The notes beneath the pieces were generated by a model that worked only from the letters and a program-made list of their open reading frames with translations, ran no database searches and was not told where the DNA came from. Made by a program: the position numbers and the translations under genes. A stretch of DNA of 64,000 nt from Endomychus coccineus (lineage: Eukaryota; Arthropoda; Insecta; Coleoptera; Endomychidae), in NCBI GenBank assembly GCA_958510875.1, contig OY294068.1:67186633-67250632 (forward strand), read 5' to 3'. Positions 1-11,069 of this stretch are shown one piece after another. The first letter of the stretch is position 1. Every line of letters starts with the position of its first letter.

Positions 1-542
1 ATACATTTCTCGAAATATTACAAAAACTGCATCCATCACTCTAAGAAATATCAAAACTGTGAAGGTTCAGTCAGTAGAAACTGACCAATGGATAATAATC
101 TTACCTCGAGAGACCATTCTGAACACATACTGCGATAAAATAAGAAAAACCATGGCTAAGAAAGGAAACTTGCTAGTGAAGATACTACAATGTAGTTTAC
201 AAGTGGAACATGTGAATTTAGCTAAGTACAAAAATTCCCGAATCAATCGAGCAGATACCTTTAACAAAAATTAAAATACTCTAAAATTCAGCAGATTCAA
301 ACAAATCCGTGACAATTCCTATACAACTGGAAGCAATGAACCTAGATGAACTCAAGCCGATAATGCAAACGATGAATAGAAACAAATAAAAATAAAAATG
401 CTTCAACATCCCTCAAATACACACTTCAAATAGTGTATGGACCATCGTCTTATATTTCATTTCAATATTGACAATGATATGGATTATTAAAAATAAGAAG
501 AAGTGCCAAAAGAAGCCAGCAACTCCAACAGAAATAATATAA
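1..542 (+). pseudogene. 3' end of an env-like gene of an insect LTR retroelement (broken)
   Basis: The open stretch at 59-274 stops early. A second frame from about 281 continues with the motif NLDELKPIM, meets two stops near 387-395, then gives a hydrophobic membrane-spanning stretch (about 440-490) and a short basic tail rich in lysine ending near 542. A C-terminal membrane anchor with a basic tail, directly followed by a purine-rich tract and an LTR, is the arrangement of the env-like third gene of insect errantivirus or BEL-type elements. The reading frame is broken by at least one frameshift and stops, so it is a fossil. The 5' part lies outside the window. Family assignment rests on position and the membrane segment, not on a diagnostic domain. 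Confidence 0.45.
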
Positions 543-594
543 ATCACAATATTCGACAAAAAAATTAGTTTTAAAAGATCCATAATTTTGTATC

Positions 595-605
595 TGGTGG
601 GGAGA
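595..605 (+). other. Polypurine tract before the 3' LTR
   Basis: The purine-rich run GGTGGGGAGA lies immediately upstream of the TGTTAC that opens the LTR. This is the expected position for the plus-strand primer of an LTR retroelement. Confidence 0.5.
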
Positions 606-1002
606 TGTTACATAGACCTATTCTCATGGAATCAGCAGTAACGTGATCCGATAATACGAAGTACAGACGTTCCTAGCTTGTCCAGTTTTTATAATTATTA
701 TAGTTAGATGTTAGATTTTTATTCATTCTAAGATATCACTTAGCCTTGTGTGTATCGACGTTTGTAACGCTTTCCACGTTACTGGTATAAAGAACGCTGT
801 AATGATTAGAATAACGATTTCTGTTTTGTTTGAAGATCATTTATCTCGTATTTACTTATAGAGTGATATAACCGTTCAATAGGAAATCGATAATTGAATT
901 CGAATTCCTCGTGCGGTCTCGTCGCACGACGCGCGATTCACGAGTAGGGGTAGCGATTAAAACGGAAATTGAGAGAGGGGATCCGTTTGTGAAATTGTAA
1001 CA
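606..1002 (+). repeat. 3' LTR (397 bp), TGTTAC...GTAACA
   Basis: The segment begins TGTTAC and ends GTAACA, a perfect 6-bp terminal inverted repeat, and it follows an env-like tail and a polypurine tract. A TATAAAG box-like motif lies near 786. The matching 5' LTR is not in the window, so the boundaries rest on the terminal motif alone. Confidence 0.5.
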
Positions 1003-2556
1003 AGGTAAGTCAAGATTTAACTGTCCTTTGTTTTTTGGTAATAATCAATCTATCTTTGAGAATTGCTAATCAGGAACTATTTAATTAATTTGATATCTTT
1101 CACATATTTGGGATATGTATACAGTTGTACAGTCCCTGAATGTAACGATTTTCAACGGAAATAATTCTTGACGAACCTCTTACATTTCATGGCGATTCAT
1201 TTTGTTATTTAGCATAATTCTGAGCTAATCTTTTGCATCATTAGGTATTTTTCTTAATCATCATACGATAATAATTTGACGGGTAGTAGGTAGTCTGGTA
1301 CTATAATATTTTTACGCTTCGTGTTTAATTCAGCAATATTGTTGCGTGTTACGTGAAGTTGAGATTCATTATTCTTGACCTGGTACATTAAGTATGCAGG
1401 GTTATGTCTTATTAGACTAATTGGTTTTGGGAATATTGATCTGGGTGAACATAGAGTAGCGCGGATCGCATTTACTGCTTTTTGAGGTCCTAAGTAATAC
1501 CACTGTCACGCTTGCTCAAAGTATTTTATAAATTGCAAACTCCAATTCCTTTGTAAGAATCAAATCAAGTAAATCAGTATCTTTATGCTCAGTGACAATT
1601 TCTAACTTATAATTCTTTTCAGTAACTACCTTTATTTTAACAAATTTTAAATATCAATTGTAGTAACATAATAAGTAACTTAATTCTTTTCAGATTTCCT
1701 TCAGATTGATTGATTGTAATAATATTCTCTTCAAGATATCAATATTATTTACATAGTGTTTATACAGTTAGGGAGATAACATAATCAGTTGTGGGATCGT
1801 ATGGTTGTTCCTGCTGATTAAGTTATAAGTCCCTCGAACTTATGCCAAGATACTGTTCGTTGTTGAATTTACAGGGTCTGAACGATTGAGGTGCCTCCGT
1901 CCTTTTTGCCCGTGACGGTTTAGGAAATTTTCTGGCAGAGCCTACTTCTAGCTCCTTCAAGTTCCAAGGACGGTAACATTGTTTAGTTTGAATGACCATA
2001 TTTTCATTTCACTGAGTTTTGTTATCCAACTAAATTTGTATTTCACTAACTTTTTTTTTTGTTGTAATCGAACTCAAAGGTTCACATCTAATTTTGTATT
2101 CGATTAACTTCTGTAACTTGATATAATTGAACTCAAGGTTCATAACTAAAATTATATTTAATTAATTTATTTGCAGTTGAAATTGTAACCAAAGGTTTCT
2201 TTTTGTTATAATTGAATTCCTTCATATAATTCAAATTTTAATTTTAATTTACATTATACCTAATCATTTTGTTCGATACAAGACTTTTATATTATTTTAA
2301 TTGTTATTCAAATTCCTAGTTGGAATAAAACCAAATTGTTAAGTTGGACTTTGTCTTATTTTTCTGAATATCCATCAACTTTTAACCACCTCGTAGTGTC
2401 TGGATTCTTGACTGTGGATTCTTTTTAGTTTGTTTATTCTAAAGCAGTTGACTCTCAGGGTAATTCATAAAGTCTAGAATCACAGGACACGTTTCACTAC
2501 GAGCCCTGAGAGTAAATAATCTTATTGAGTTAGTAGGGGCAAAGTGATCCGTTTCA
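1003..2556. other. AT-rich stretch, possibly an old LTR in its right half
   Basis: No coding sequence is visible. From about 2000 to 2210 a degenerate motif resembling GAACTCAAAGGTTCA recurs roughly every 60 bases. The stretch ends just before a primer-binding-site-like motif, so the right part (from about 1780) could be a 5' LTR. I cannot define its left edge. Confidence 0.25.
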
Positions 2557-2557
2557 C

Positions 2558-2570
2558 TGGCGCCCAACGT
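2558..2570 (+). other. Primer-binding-site-like motif TGGCGCCCAACGT
   Basis: TGGCGCCCAACGT resembles the tRNA-Lys-type primer binding sites of retroelements. It follows a CA dinucleotide at 2555-2556, the usual LTR end. It is flanked on both sides by the same CCGTTTCAC. No gag or pol follows; the next recognisable sequence is an unrelated pogo remnant. It is either a remnant of a 5' LTR/leader or a coincidence. Confidence 0.3.
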
Positions 2571-3169
2571 CCGTTTCACGTTTCAATAAAGTTAAAATTG
2601 TAATTCTTAAATACTTTTTCAAAAACATTATTTCTCACTGGAATAACGTAAGTCGTGCAGTAACTGCGAAATTGAGGTTAGGTGGGGTAAATGTGTGTGC
2701 TCCCAATTCTTCTTCAGTCACGACAGTAGACGCACTGCCATCTATGAACCACTAAAGAAAGCTATAGAAACTACCAAGGTCACATAAAAACAGCCACCTG
2801 GGGATTGCAATTTGGCGGGAATGTTCATTGTTTCTTAACTTGCTATTGCAAGCAGATCACGACTTGAACATACTATTTTAATACAATGACATCGGTGCTT
2901 AGGATCATATTTTTAAGCAGGTTGTCGTCCAAAAAAGGTAAGAAACAACTCAATTTTAACCTACTACTTTTATTCCATATAAGTTTTTTGAAAATATTTT
3001 CAGGTAGTATACACTCGCCCCTCTCGAATTTAACGAGGGAAAAGTGTGTACTGTTTTTGCAGAGCGTGCAGTGTGTATTATTACATACTTTCCCCATTTA
3101 CCTGTTCGTGTTACTAAAATAATTGTTTCTTTTAGGAAAGGCTTCCAACAATTGATACAATTTATAAAC

Positions 3170-4880
3170 ATGGGCAGGACTTACGTGAGGAAAAGCAATA
3201 GGAACTTAGAACGAGCCATGGAAAAGGTTAGGAGTGGAAGGACTGCTTATAAGGCCAGTCAAAAGTACAATATACCCAAGATGACTCTTAACTATCATAT
3301 AAGAGGTTTGAGAGGATAAAAAAAGGAGTACCCAAATAAGAAGTAATGCCATTCCATTTGAAGAGGAAAGTTCATTAGCAGAAGGTAAAAGAACAATGGA
3401 AAAGTGAGGATGGGGATTAAGTCGGGTGGAGGTCTTAACAATCGAGGGTGATTACGTCAAGCGTATTAACCTGAAAAGGCGTCATAAATTATCCCTAAAG
3501 AACCATAATCGGTTGAATACGCCCGTAAAAAACCGTGAACTCATTTTGTCATAAATGAATATTTCCAATTAATAGAGACTACATTAGATGACTTAAATTT
3601 ACGTGACAAAGAACACCTAATATGGAATCTTTTACGAATTTTGCCTAGACCTTTCGAAAACCAAAGTTGTGGGAAGTAAGGGGACTGCCTCTTCAAGGAC
3701 CACAGTGGGCCCGGGAAGAGAAAACACTACAGTTCTAGTGCTTGCAAATGCCGCAGGACATAAGGCTCCAGCTTTAATAAATTCAAGGGGAAGAATGTTT
3801 GGAATGAGTGGGTTGCTACGGAAGCCAAAGACTTTCTAAGAACCACGTTCGCGGCCACATCTAACGGGTGGATGGAGTTCGAAATTTATTTGAATAACTT
3901 AAAAGAGATTATTTTGAAAAAAATTGGTGATGTTAAGCCAGTTATTTTAATATACGACAGACATGCATCTCATGTAGATGAACGTCTACTATCGTGTGCA
4001 TTGAAAAACAATGTCACCATATTAATACTCCCTCCCCACTCGAGCCACTTGCTCTAACCCCTTGGACGTATGCGCTTTTTCGTTCGCTAAAAATGAGGTA
4101 GGATGCAGAAGTGGTACAGAGGCAAAGGCATAACCAGGGGCAGCGAGTTCCTAAACAGCACATCAGTAGGTTGATAGGAAAGATATGGAGAGCAACAAAC
4201 CCTGAAATAATAATTACTGGTTTTGAAAAAAAGTGGAATATTTCCTATCAAATCGAAAGTTATCTCCCCAAAACACTATGACCTACTAGCATTAAAATGA
4301 TGGGAAACACACCCGAAAAGTCTTGACCAAACCACATGAACCTGAAAGTAATGAACCAAGAAATTCTAATGAACAAAATGCTGAAAAGACTGGGCCAGCT
4401 TCCGTTTCGTTATAAGAGCTATTTTTAGATATGGTAAGGCAACATAAAGGTTTAGATAAAAAAAAACAGGAGAAAAATTGCGGGTGGAGCTGAAATAATA
4501 TTTGCCCCAGAAATACTTAAACGTTTACAAGAAAAACAATGCAAAAGGCCACCGATAAAAATTAAAGTTCCTGAAAATGTTATTAACGAAGAATTCAGAG
4601 GAGAACAAGAATTAAATGAATATATGGATGAAGTAAATAAACAACAAGGAGAATTGGTTGTTAACGATTGGGTTCTGGTAGTTTGTGCAAGTAAGAATAC
4701 CTGTCATACCTGGATAAACGCGGTAATTAGTTCCATCAGCTTCCAATTCTTATATCTGGGCAGATCCAGAGGAAAAAAAAATGTTGGACCCAGGACATTG
4801 TCATCGTTCTTCCAAAGCCATTTAATACTGAAAGGGGCCTCCACCGGTTTGACGTTTTTTTCTAATTATAGTATGAATTA
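3170..4880 (+). pseudogene. Pogo/Tigger-type transposase remnant (HTH_psq + DDE_1)
   Basis: From the ATG at 3170 the product opens with MGRTYVRKSNR and a pipsqueak/CENP-B-like helix-turn-helix (AYKASQKYNIPKMTL), typical of the N-terminus of pogo-superfamily transposases, which bind the terminal repeats. About 3600-3870 gives pieces of the DDE_1 core in shifting frames (GPG, NAAG-like, GWMEFE). Positions 3872-4057 carry VILIYDRHASHV and LILPPHSSHLL, the second catalytic-Asp block and the PP-HS block; the following PLD block sits in another frame. About 4480-4680 holds a C-terminal tail. Stops and several frameshifts make it inactive. A TTTTAG acceptor-like site precedes the helix-turn-helix exon, and an upstream ATG exon at 2886 ends in GGTAAG, so the family may be spliced. 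I could not find convincing terminal repeats. Confidence 0.75.
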
Positions 4881-5264
4881 ATATAGTTTTAAGTTGTTAT
4901 TTAGCTTTCGAGTGTTATAAAACGAAATGTTTTTCATTTCGTATTTTTAGGAGTTTGTTCTTCTTTTATGAAACAGTCTGTGACTACGAAAGTTTGAGAT
5001 TTAATAAAAATATTAGATCAGCTAGTGAAAGAGCGAATATCAGAGTTTTACACATTTACACCATGTTGCACGTTTACTTCACCAGATATAAAATTGCACT
5101 CCCATTTCATGGGTTAAGAGACTATGAACATTGTTTAAAAAAATTGAATGAAACAAAATGAAATGTTGTCTTATGAACTTACAATGTGTGGAACTAATGG
5201 CCAACACATAGTTGTGTGTTGTGCCAAAACTGCTGCATATTGAATAGCTGGTTAAAAATAAAAA

Positions 5265-6035
5265 GTCTAGGAGCTAGAAGGATACAGTGTGACTGAAAGT
5301 TATCCCAATGGCACTATGGTTTATTTTTAGAGGACGGTTCAATTATACAGATCCACCATGTGTCATCAGTTTTTATCGGGCTGGCCAGTTAAAATGGAAC
5401 CGAAAATTAACCCTACCAAACCTGGTGGAAAATGTTTATTGGTGTTGCCAATTGTTAAAATGTCATATACTATCAAAAGTTACCGGTCCAATTCAGAGTA
5501 ATTGGTCATTATTTGGCCAGAAAATGGACATGTACCCCACTTTGTGGCTAAAACTTACGGATTACAAGTTAACATGATGGCACTGTGTGGAATACGTTTA
5601 TTTGAAATAATATGAGTACCATCAATTGTTGCCCGAAACAACGAGTAATTTCGATATTTAACGATTTATGTCGGAGTCTTAATAATTCAGTACTTTATCA
5701 TAATATTGATCTAATTATCCACCTTTTTCATATTTATACTTTATTTCCACTCCTACTCCCAGTTACCGTACGTACCCCTCGAGTAATTAACGCCAACCAT
5801 GCTGGTCGTTTCCAACAATTTTCAATATAGTTTGTACCAAAAATATACTTATACTTACTATTCCGATCCATCAATGCACCCTCCCATTCAGCACATCATC
5901 ATCCCCTAATCAACCCCTATTCGGAACAATACTAGAAAAATAATATTCTGGAACTTTTTTTTTATTATAGAAGTATATATTGTATATGTTATATATGTAT
6001 AGTATATACAGTATATATATAGCACATATATGTAG
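5265..6035 (+). repeat. Left arm of a long inverted repeat (foldback-type)
   Basis: The arm starts GTCTAGGAGCTAGA and contains GGCACTATGGTTTAT, TTAGAGGACGGTTCAAT, a 'gtggctaaaacttacggattacaagttaacatgatggcac' type segment and an AT-dinucleotide-rich end (5965-6035). The same blocks occur in reverse order and orientation at 14825-16211. It is non-coding and diverged. The MLE-A element begins at its inner edge. Confidence 0.65.
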
Positions 6036-6037
6036 TA

Positions 6038-8354
6038 TACAGGGTGTCCTCGAACTGCGTGGCCAAAATAAAACCGAAGATTCTTTGATTCGAAAAAAAC
6101 TTGATGAGCCTTTTTACTTTTGCCTCAAGTGTCTTGTTTACCCGGTAGAGGGCTTCAAAATTTCAAAAATAATTTTGTTTTTTCGGTATAACTTGAGAAC
6201 GTGATGAAGAACTTTTACAATATTTAGCATGTGAGTTAGTGTCAATAATGGCCATTTTTGAGAGTGGAGCACAGAGCCTTAGAGACCATAGAAATGGCTC
6301 AAACTTGAGGATGTAACGGGAAAAGTGTCCAGAACTTTTTTGTGGTCGATGTAATTCACTCGATATTTTTTATGTAGTTAGCATATCTAATTTGAAAACT
6401 TTTCTTACTGTTAGAAAATTTTGATAAAATCAACGGATTGGCTTGAAAAAATTAATTTTCGAGTCTGCAATTTTGGCTTACTAATTTTACTTGATTAAAA
6501 TACCTTAGTTGCCTTTGCTTTTCTAATGTCATTTTGGCATTTGAAGAATTTATTCTCAAAACTGTCAGTCTTTACTTTGCTTTCCGTAAAAATTTTATAA
6601 AATTATGGCTCAAAATTTCACTAACACTGGAATGGTTGATATGTTATTGATTTATGGACTTTGTCGTTGCAATGGCCGGAGAAGGGAAAGATATCCGCAT
6701 CGCAGAATTCCATCGGCAAACCTTCGCGAAACTGGCAAATTTGAAGCAAATCGCAGAGAAACTGGACGCAGACGGACAAGAAGGACGTTAGAGCTCGAAG
6801 AAGAGATACTGGAAGCGGTTGAAACTGAACCTGGGATAAGCACACTACGTTTGGGACTTCGTATTGGAGCCTCAAAATCATTAGTTCATAATGTACTGAA
6901 AGAAGAACTGTTGTATCCCTATCATATTAAAACAGTTCAAGACTTATTGCCCATGGATCCAGGTCATCGGCTAGATTTCTGTCGGCTTATTGTCCAAAGA
7001 CAAAACGCAAACCCCAATTTTTGTAGAAGAATTCTGTTCACGGACGAAGATACTTTCACGAGATGTGGTCTTTTTAACCTCCATAATGAACATTTCTATG
7101 CTGATGAAAATCCTCATGAAACGGAAGTTACATATTTTCAGAATCAAACTGAAATCAATGTTTGGGTTGGAATTGTGGATAACTTTATTATTGGCCCTAC
7201 CGTTATACCCGATCGATTGAACGGGGAGAACTACTTGAACTTTTTGGAACAAAGGCTACTTGAACTGTTGGAAGACATTCGTCGTGGCCTGGTTTATCCA
7301 TGATGGTGCACCTCCTCTTTTCACATTAGCTGTGAGGCGACATTTGAATGCGGAATATCCAGATCGCTGGATAGGTAGAGGACACGATGCACCAATGAGC
7401 TGGCCGGCCCGCTCCCCTGATTTGACGCCCTGCGACTTCTTTCTATGGGGCGCTTTGAAGTCGAAAGTTTATGCAGCTACATTAAAGACACGAGAGGAAT
7501 TGTTGCAACGAATTAATCATGAAGCGGATTTATTGAAGAATGATCCTGAAGTACTAGCCAGAGTTCAATCCAATTTCTAGAAACGAATTAATTTGTGTAT
7601 TCAGGAAAATGGGAAACATTTCGAACAATTGATGCCTTAGCGATTTTCAAAAAATTTTGTTGTTTCTTTTAATTTAGCATTTGTTTTTCCTAAATAATCA
7701 CATCGTTTCCCCATTTCTATTGTTTTTATTATTCGTGTTTTACCGAGATATTAACCATTTCAGTGTTAGTGAAATTTTGAGCCATAATTTTATAAAATTT
7801 TTACGGAAAGCAAAGTAAAAACTGACAGTTTTGAGAATAAATTCTCCAAATGCCAAAATGACATTAGAAAAGCAAAGGCAACTAAGGTATTTTAATCAAG
7901 TAAAATTAGTAAGCCAAAATTGCAGAGACTCGAAAATTATTTATTTCAAGCTAATCCGTTGATTTTATCAAAATTTTTTAAGAGTAAGAAAAGTTTTCAA
8001 ATGAGATGAGCTATCTACATAAAAAATATAGAGTAAATTACATTGACCACAAAAAAGTTCTGGACACTTTTCCCGTTACATCCTCAAGTTTGAGCCATTT
8101 CTATGGTCTCTGAGGCTCTATGCTCCGCTCTCAAAAACGGCTATTATTGACAGTAACTCACCTGCCAAATATTGTAAAAGTCCTCCATCACGTTCTCAAG
8201 TTATACCGAAAAAACAAAATTATTTTTGCAACTTTGAAGCCCTCTACCGGCCAAACAAGACACTTGAGGCAAAAGTAAAAAGGCTCATCAAATTTGTTTC
8301 GAATCAAAGAATCTTCGGTTTTATTTTAGCTACGCAGTTCGAGGACACCCTGTA
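6038..8354 (+). mobile_element. MLE-A copy 1: mariner/Tc-like element with ~600-bp TIRs
   Basis: The element starts TACAGGGTGTCCTCGAAC and ends with its reverse complement; both flanks carry TA. The inverted repeats are unusually long: about 6038-6648 matches the reverse complement of about 7749-8354. They run through the transposase start codon, so the right TIR carries a mirror copy of the first dozen codons. One pseudogenised transposase lies inside. Other copies are at 46214-48547 (full length, opposite coding strand) and 17456-18013 (deletion derivative). Confidence 0.9.
6605..7640 (+). pseudogene. MLE-A transposase, copy 1 (IS630-Tc1-mariner, frameshifted)
   Basis: The first frame (6605-7303) opens MAQNFTNTGMVDML and has a helix-turn-helix region with GISTLRLGLRIGASKSLVHNVL, then the first catalytic block ILFTDEDTF and the strand INVWVGIV. 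A +1 change of frame near 7280-7290 is needed to reach the second block WFIHDGAPP and the third block SPDLTPCDFFLWG (7260 onward). A TAG at 7578-7580 then interrupts the tail, which otherwise ends HFEQLMP at 7637. By hand count, 38 residues separate the second and third catalytic Asp. Compared with copy 3, copy 1 lacks bases after LEDL and has two fewer bases after RRIP, which happens to keep its N-terminal frame open. Cut-and-paste transposase family; inactive here. Confidence 0.85.
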
Positions 8355-10384
8355 TACAGAATGGTCCAGTTTCAACAGCGGAAACTTCACAGGCAGATAG
8401 ATAACTACAAAATAATATCAGTTTGTAACATAAGCTATATTCGAAAAATGCTTCGTTACAAAGATACAGGGTGTCAAAATTTGTATCTAAAATCCAGATA
8501 TAATGATATTTTAAAAACTACTTCAGATATTCTAATGAAATTTGGCACGTTTGAATAGATAATTCAAATACACCTTTTTACGTAAAAAATATTATTTTAC
8601 TTCCACCAGTGGCATGCTTCCAGACACATATTCGGTTATTTTTCATAAAAAATATAGTACGTCACTGGTTTTTTTAGAAGCAAAAATTATTTCTAGAATC
8701 CTTGTTTAATTTACAACAAAAAAAAGCTCTTTACTTTTTTACGCTTGACACATCGTTTGCCAGTAAAAAATTAAAATTCTTTAAGCAACTGGAATTGAGA
8801 CAAATTTCAATCTGTCGTAGTAGGCCTTTAAAAAACAACTACTACTGTAAGTGTTCTTTCATTTTATTATGACAGTTGATTGAATTGTGTCAGGTAATTT
8901 AATTTCGAGTTATTGTTAACATTGTTATTAGTGTTGTGCAAGTATTAATCTGAAAAATGCTTTTTTCTAACAAAGAATACGCAGATATTCATTTCTGCTA
9001 CGGATTTTGTGATGGAAATGCAGAAGCGGCAGTTCGTGAATATCGTAGACACTATCCAAATAGAAGAGTTCCAGATGCTCGCGTTTTCATCAGAACACAT
9101 CAGAATTTTCGTAACTTTGGCGTGCGTGTTAATAACGAACGGAACAGAAACCGTCGATATAATATTCAGATTAATTGTATACTTCGTACTTTTGATAACA
9201 ATCCGAGGCTTAGCTCTCGGAAGGCAGCTCAGAACCTTCACATACCGAAGTCTACAATATTACGAATACTACACGATGACCACAGACATGCATATCACCT
9301 ACAATTTGGGCACATCAGAATCCTCGATAAATTCAGCCAAGATCATTCAAAAATGAATTTTCCGTAAATGTTTGGTTGGGCGTTATTGATTTTAATGTGT
9401 GTGATCCACATTTCCTACCCTCAAGGTTGAACTCGCAACTTTTTATGGAGTTTCTTAACAATAATCTGCAGGACTACCTAGAGGATTTACCCATTAATTT
9501 AAGGCATGAAAGTTGGATAGAACTGGATGGAGCTCCCCGCATTTTGGAATAGTTGTAAGAGAATGGCTCAATACCAATTATCCTCGACGATGGATTGACC
9601 GGCTAGTGAGGAATGACATGAATAATAACGTGGTACTGGTATCTTAATCCGCTAGACTTTTACGTTTAGGGCACTATTAAAGATAAAGTCTACACTAATC
9701 CCGTATTAACAAGGGAAGATTTAGTTTTAGGAATTCAGCAAGCCTGCCATGATATGCGGCAAAATCCGCATGAAGTATCTGCTGCAGTAAATGCGTTAGT
9801 GAGTAGATGTCGAAAATGTATTGAGGTGGGTGGCCTACATTTCGAGCAATTTTTGTGATTTTATCATTAATTCTCTATCATTTTGTTATTGTTGTTGTAA
9901 GCCACTAATTAAATTTCTTATTTTCGTTTTTGTTTAATTGTTTTTCAGAAATCTGGTACCTATATTGATTTTTACTGGCAAACGATATGTCAAACGAAAA
10001 AAAGTCGGTAGCCTTTTTTTGTTGTAAATTGAACAATGATTCTAGAAATAATTTTTGCTTCTGAAAAAATCAGTGGCGTACCATATTTTTTATGAAAAAT
10101 AGCTGAAGATGTGTCTGTAAGCACGCCACTGATTGAAATAAAATAATATTTTTTACGTAAAATGATGTATTTAAATTATCCACTCAAACGTGCCAAATTT
10201 CATTTGAATATCTGAAGCAGTTTTAAAAATAATATCAAATCTCGATTTTTTTATAAAAATTTTGACACCCTGTATCTTTGTAACGAAGCATTTTTCGAAT
10301 ATAGTTTATAGTACAAACTGATATTATTTTGTAGTTATCTGTCTGCCTGTAAAGTTTCCGCTTTCGAAACTGGACCATCCTGTA
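8355..10384 (+). mobile_element. MLE-B: second mariner-like element with ~410-bp TIRs
   Basis: It starts TACAGAATGGTCCAG and ends CTGGACCATCCTGTA. About 8355-8768 matches the reverse complement of about 9974-10384. It abuts MLE-A copy 1 with no spacer, and another element begins six bases past its right end. It carries a single decayed transposase. Confidence 0.85.
8957..9858 (+). pseudogene. MLE-B transposase (decayed)
   Basis: The N-terminal part (8957-9310) reads MLFSNKEYADIHFCYG, then YPNRRVPDARVF and a helix-turn-helix with SSRKAAQNLHIPKSTILRIL, as in insect mariner-like transposases. After about 9310 a deletion removes the first catalytic block. The frame resumes at FSVNVWLGVIDF, continues to ELDGAP (second catalytic Asp), and then to a poorly preserved third block with LDFYV and GTIKDKVY. 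The tail ends CIEVGGLHFEQFL. There are stops at 9365 and beyond. The family is related to, but distinct from, MLE-A and MLE-D (which opens MPHKFSQNEYAG). Confidence 0.75.
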
Positions 10385-10389
10385 TATTA

Positions 10390-10965
10390 TACAGGATGTT
10401 TCAGAAAGGCCTCCCGTAAATGTAGGGGACGGTAGATTTTGCAAAAATAATCAGAATTTTTCATACAAACTATGATCTTATATCTTCTTTCGTTTCGGAG
10501 AAACGGGCGTCGAATTTAATTTTTTTTAAACGACATTTTACTGTAGCTCCTGTGCAGTTGAAGATATTTCGTTGAAAATTAATACTCATAAGTTTCAGAG
10601 GACGTCAAATAAGATGGTTTAGTTAGTTTAAGATTATGCGGTAGAGGGCGCTGAGTGCGCGTCTTTTAGGCCTTAACTTTTTAGAGAATAATTTTTTTGT
10701 TTTCTTTGCACTTTCGGGTTTACAATTTTATTGCAAACAAATAAAGTACTCTTGTTGAGGTTCCAAAATGTCACCGTTTTCAAGAAAAACGCGTTTAAAT
10801 GAACATACGTGATTTTGGTAGTAAGTAAGTTTTCGTTATGTTCCTTTAAACGCGTTTTTGTCGAAAACGGTGAAATTTCGAGACCCTCAACAAGAATACT
10901 TTATTTCATTGCAATATAATTATGGAACCAGGAGCCGTGCAAAGAAAACAAAATATATCCATATT
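10390..10965 (+). repeat. Palindromic repeat P, copy 1 (TACAGGATGTTTCAG end)
   Basis: It opens TACAGGATGTTTCAGAAAGG, a mariner-like terminus. Its inner part, 10692-10956, is itself an imperfect palindrome: TTTTCTTTGCAC, TAAAGTACTCTTGTTGAGG and GAAAAACGCGTTTAAA each recur as reverse complements. A second copy lies inverted at 14220-14745. No coding potential; probably a MITE or the terminal region of a larger element. Confidence 0.6.
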
Positions 10966-11069
10966 CCAAGAGATTCGTCTTCGTGAATACTCATCATAGC
11001 GTATCACGCCTGCTGCTAGTCCAAGTCGACACTAATCGTCGTGGGCAGTTTAGAATAAAATAATATATA

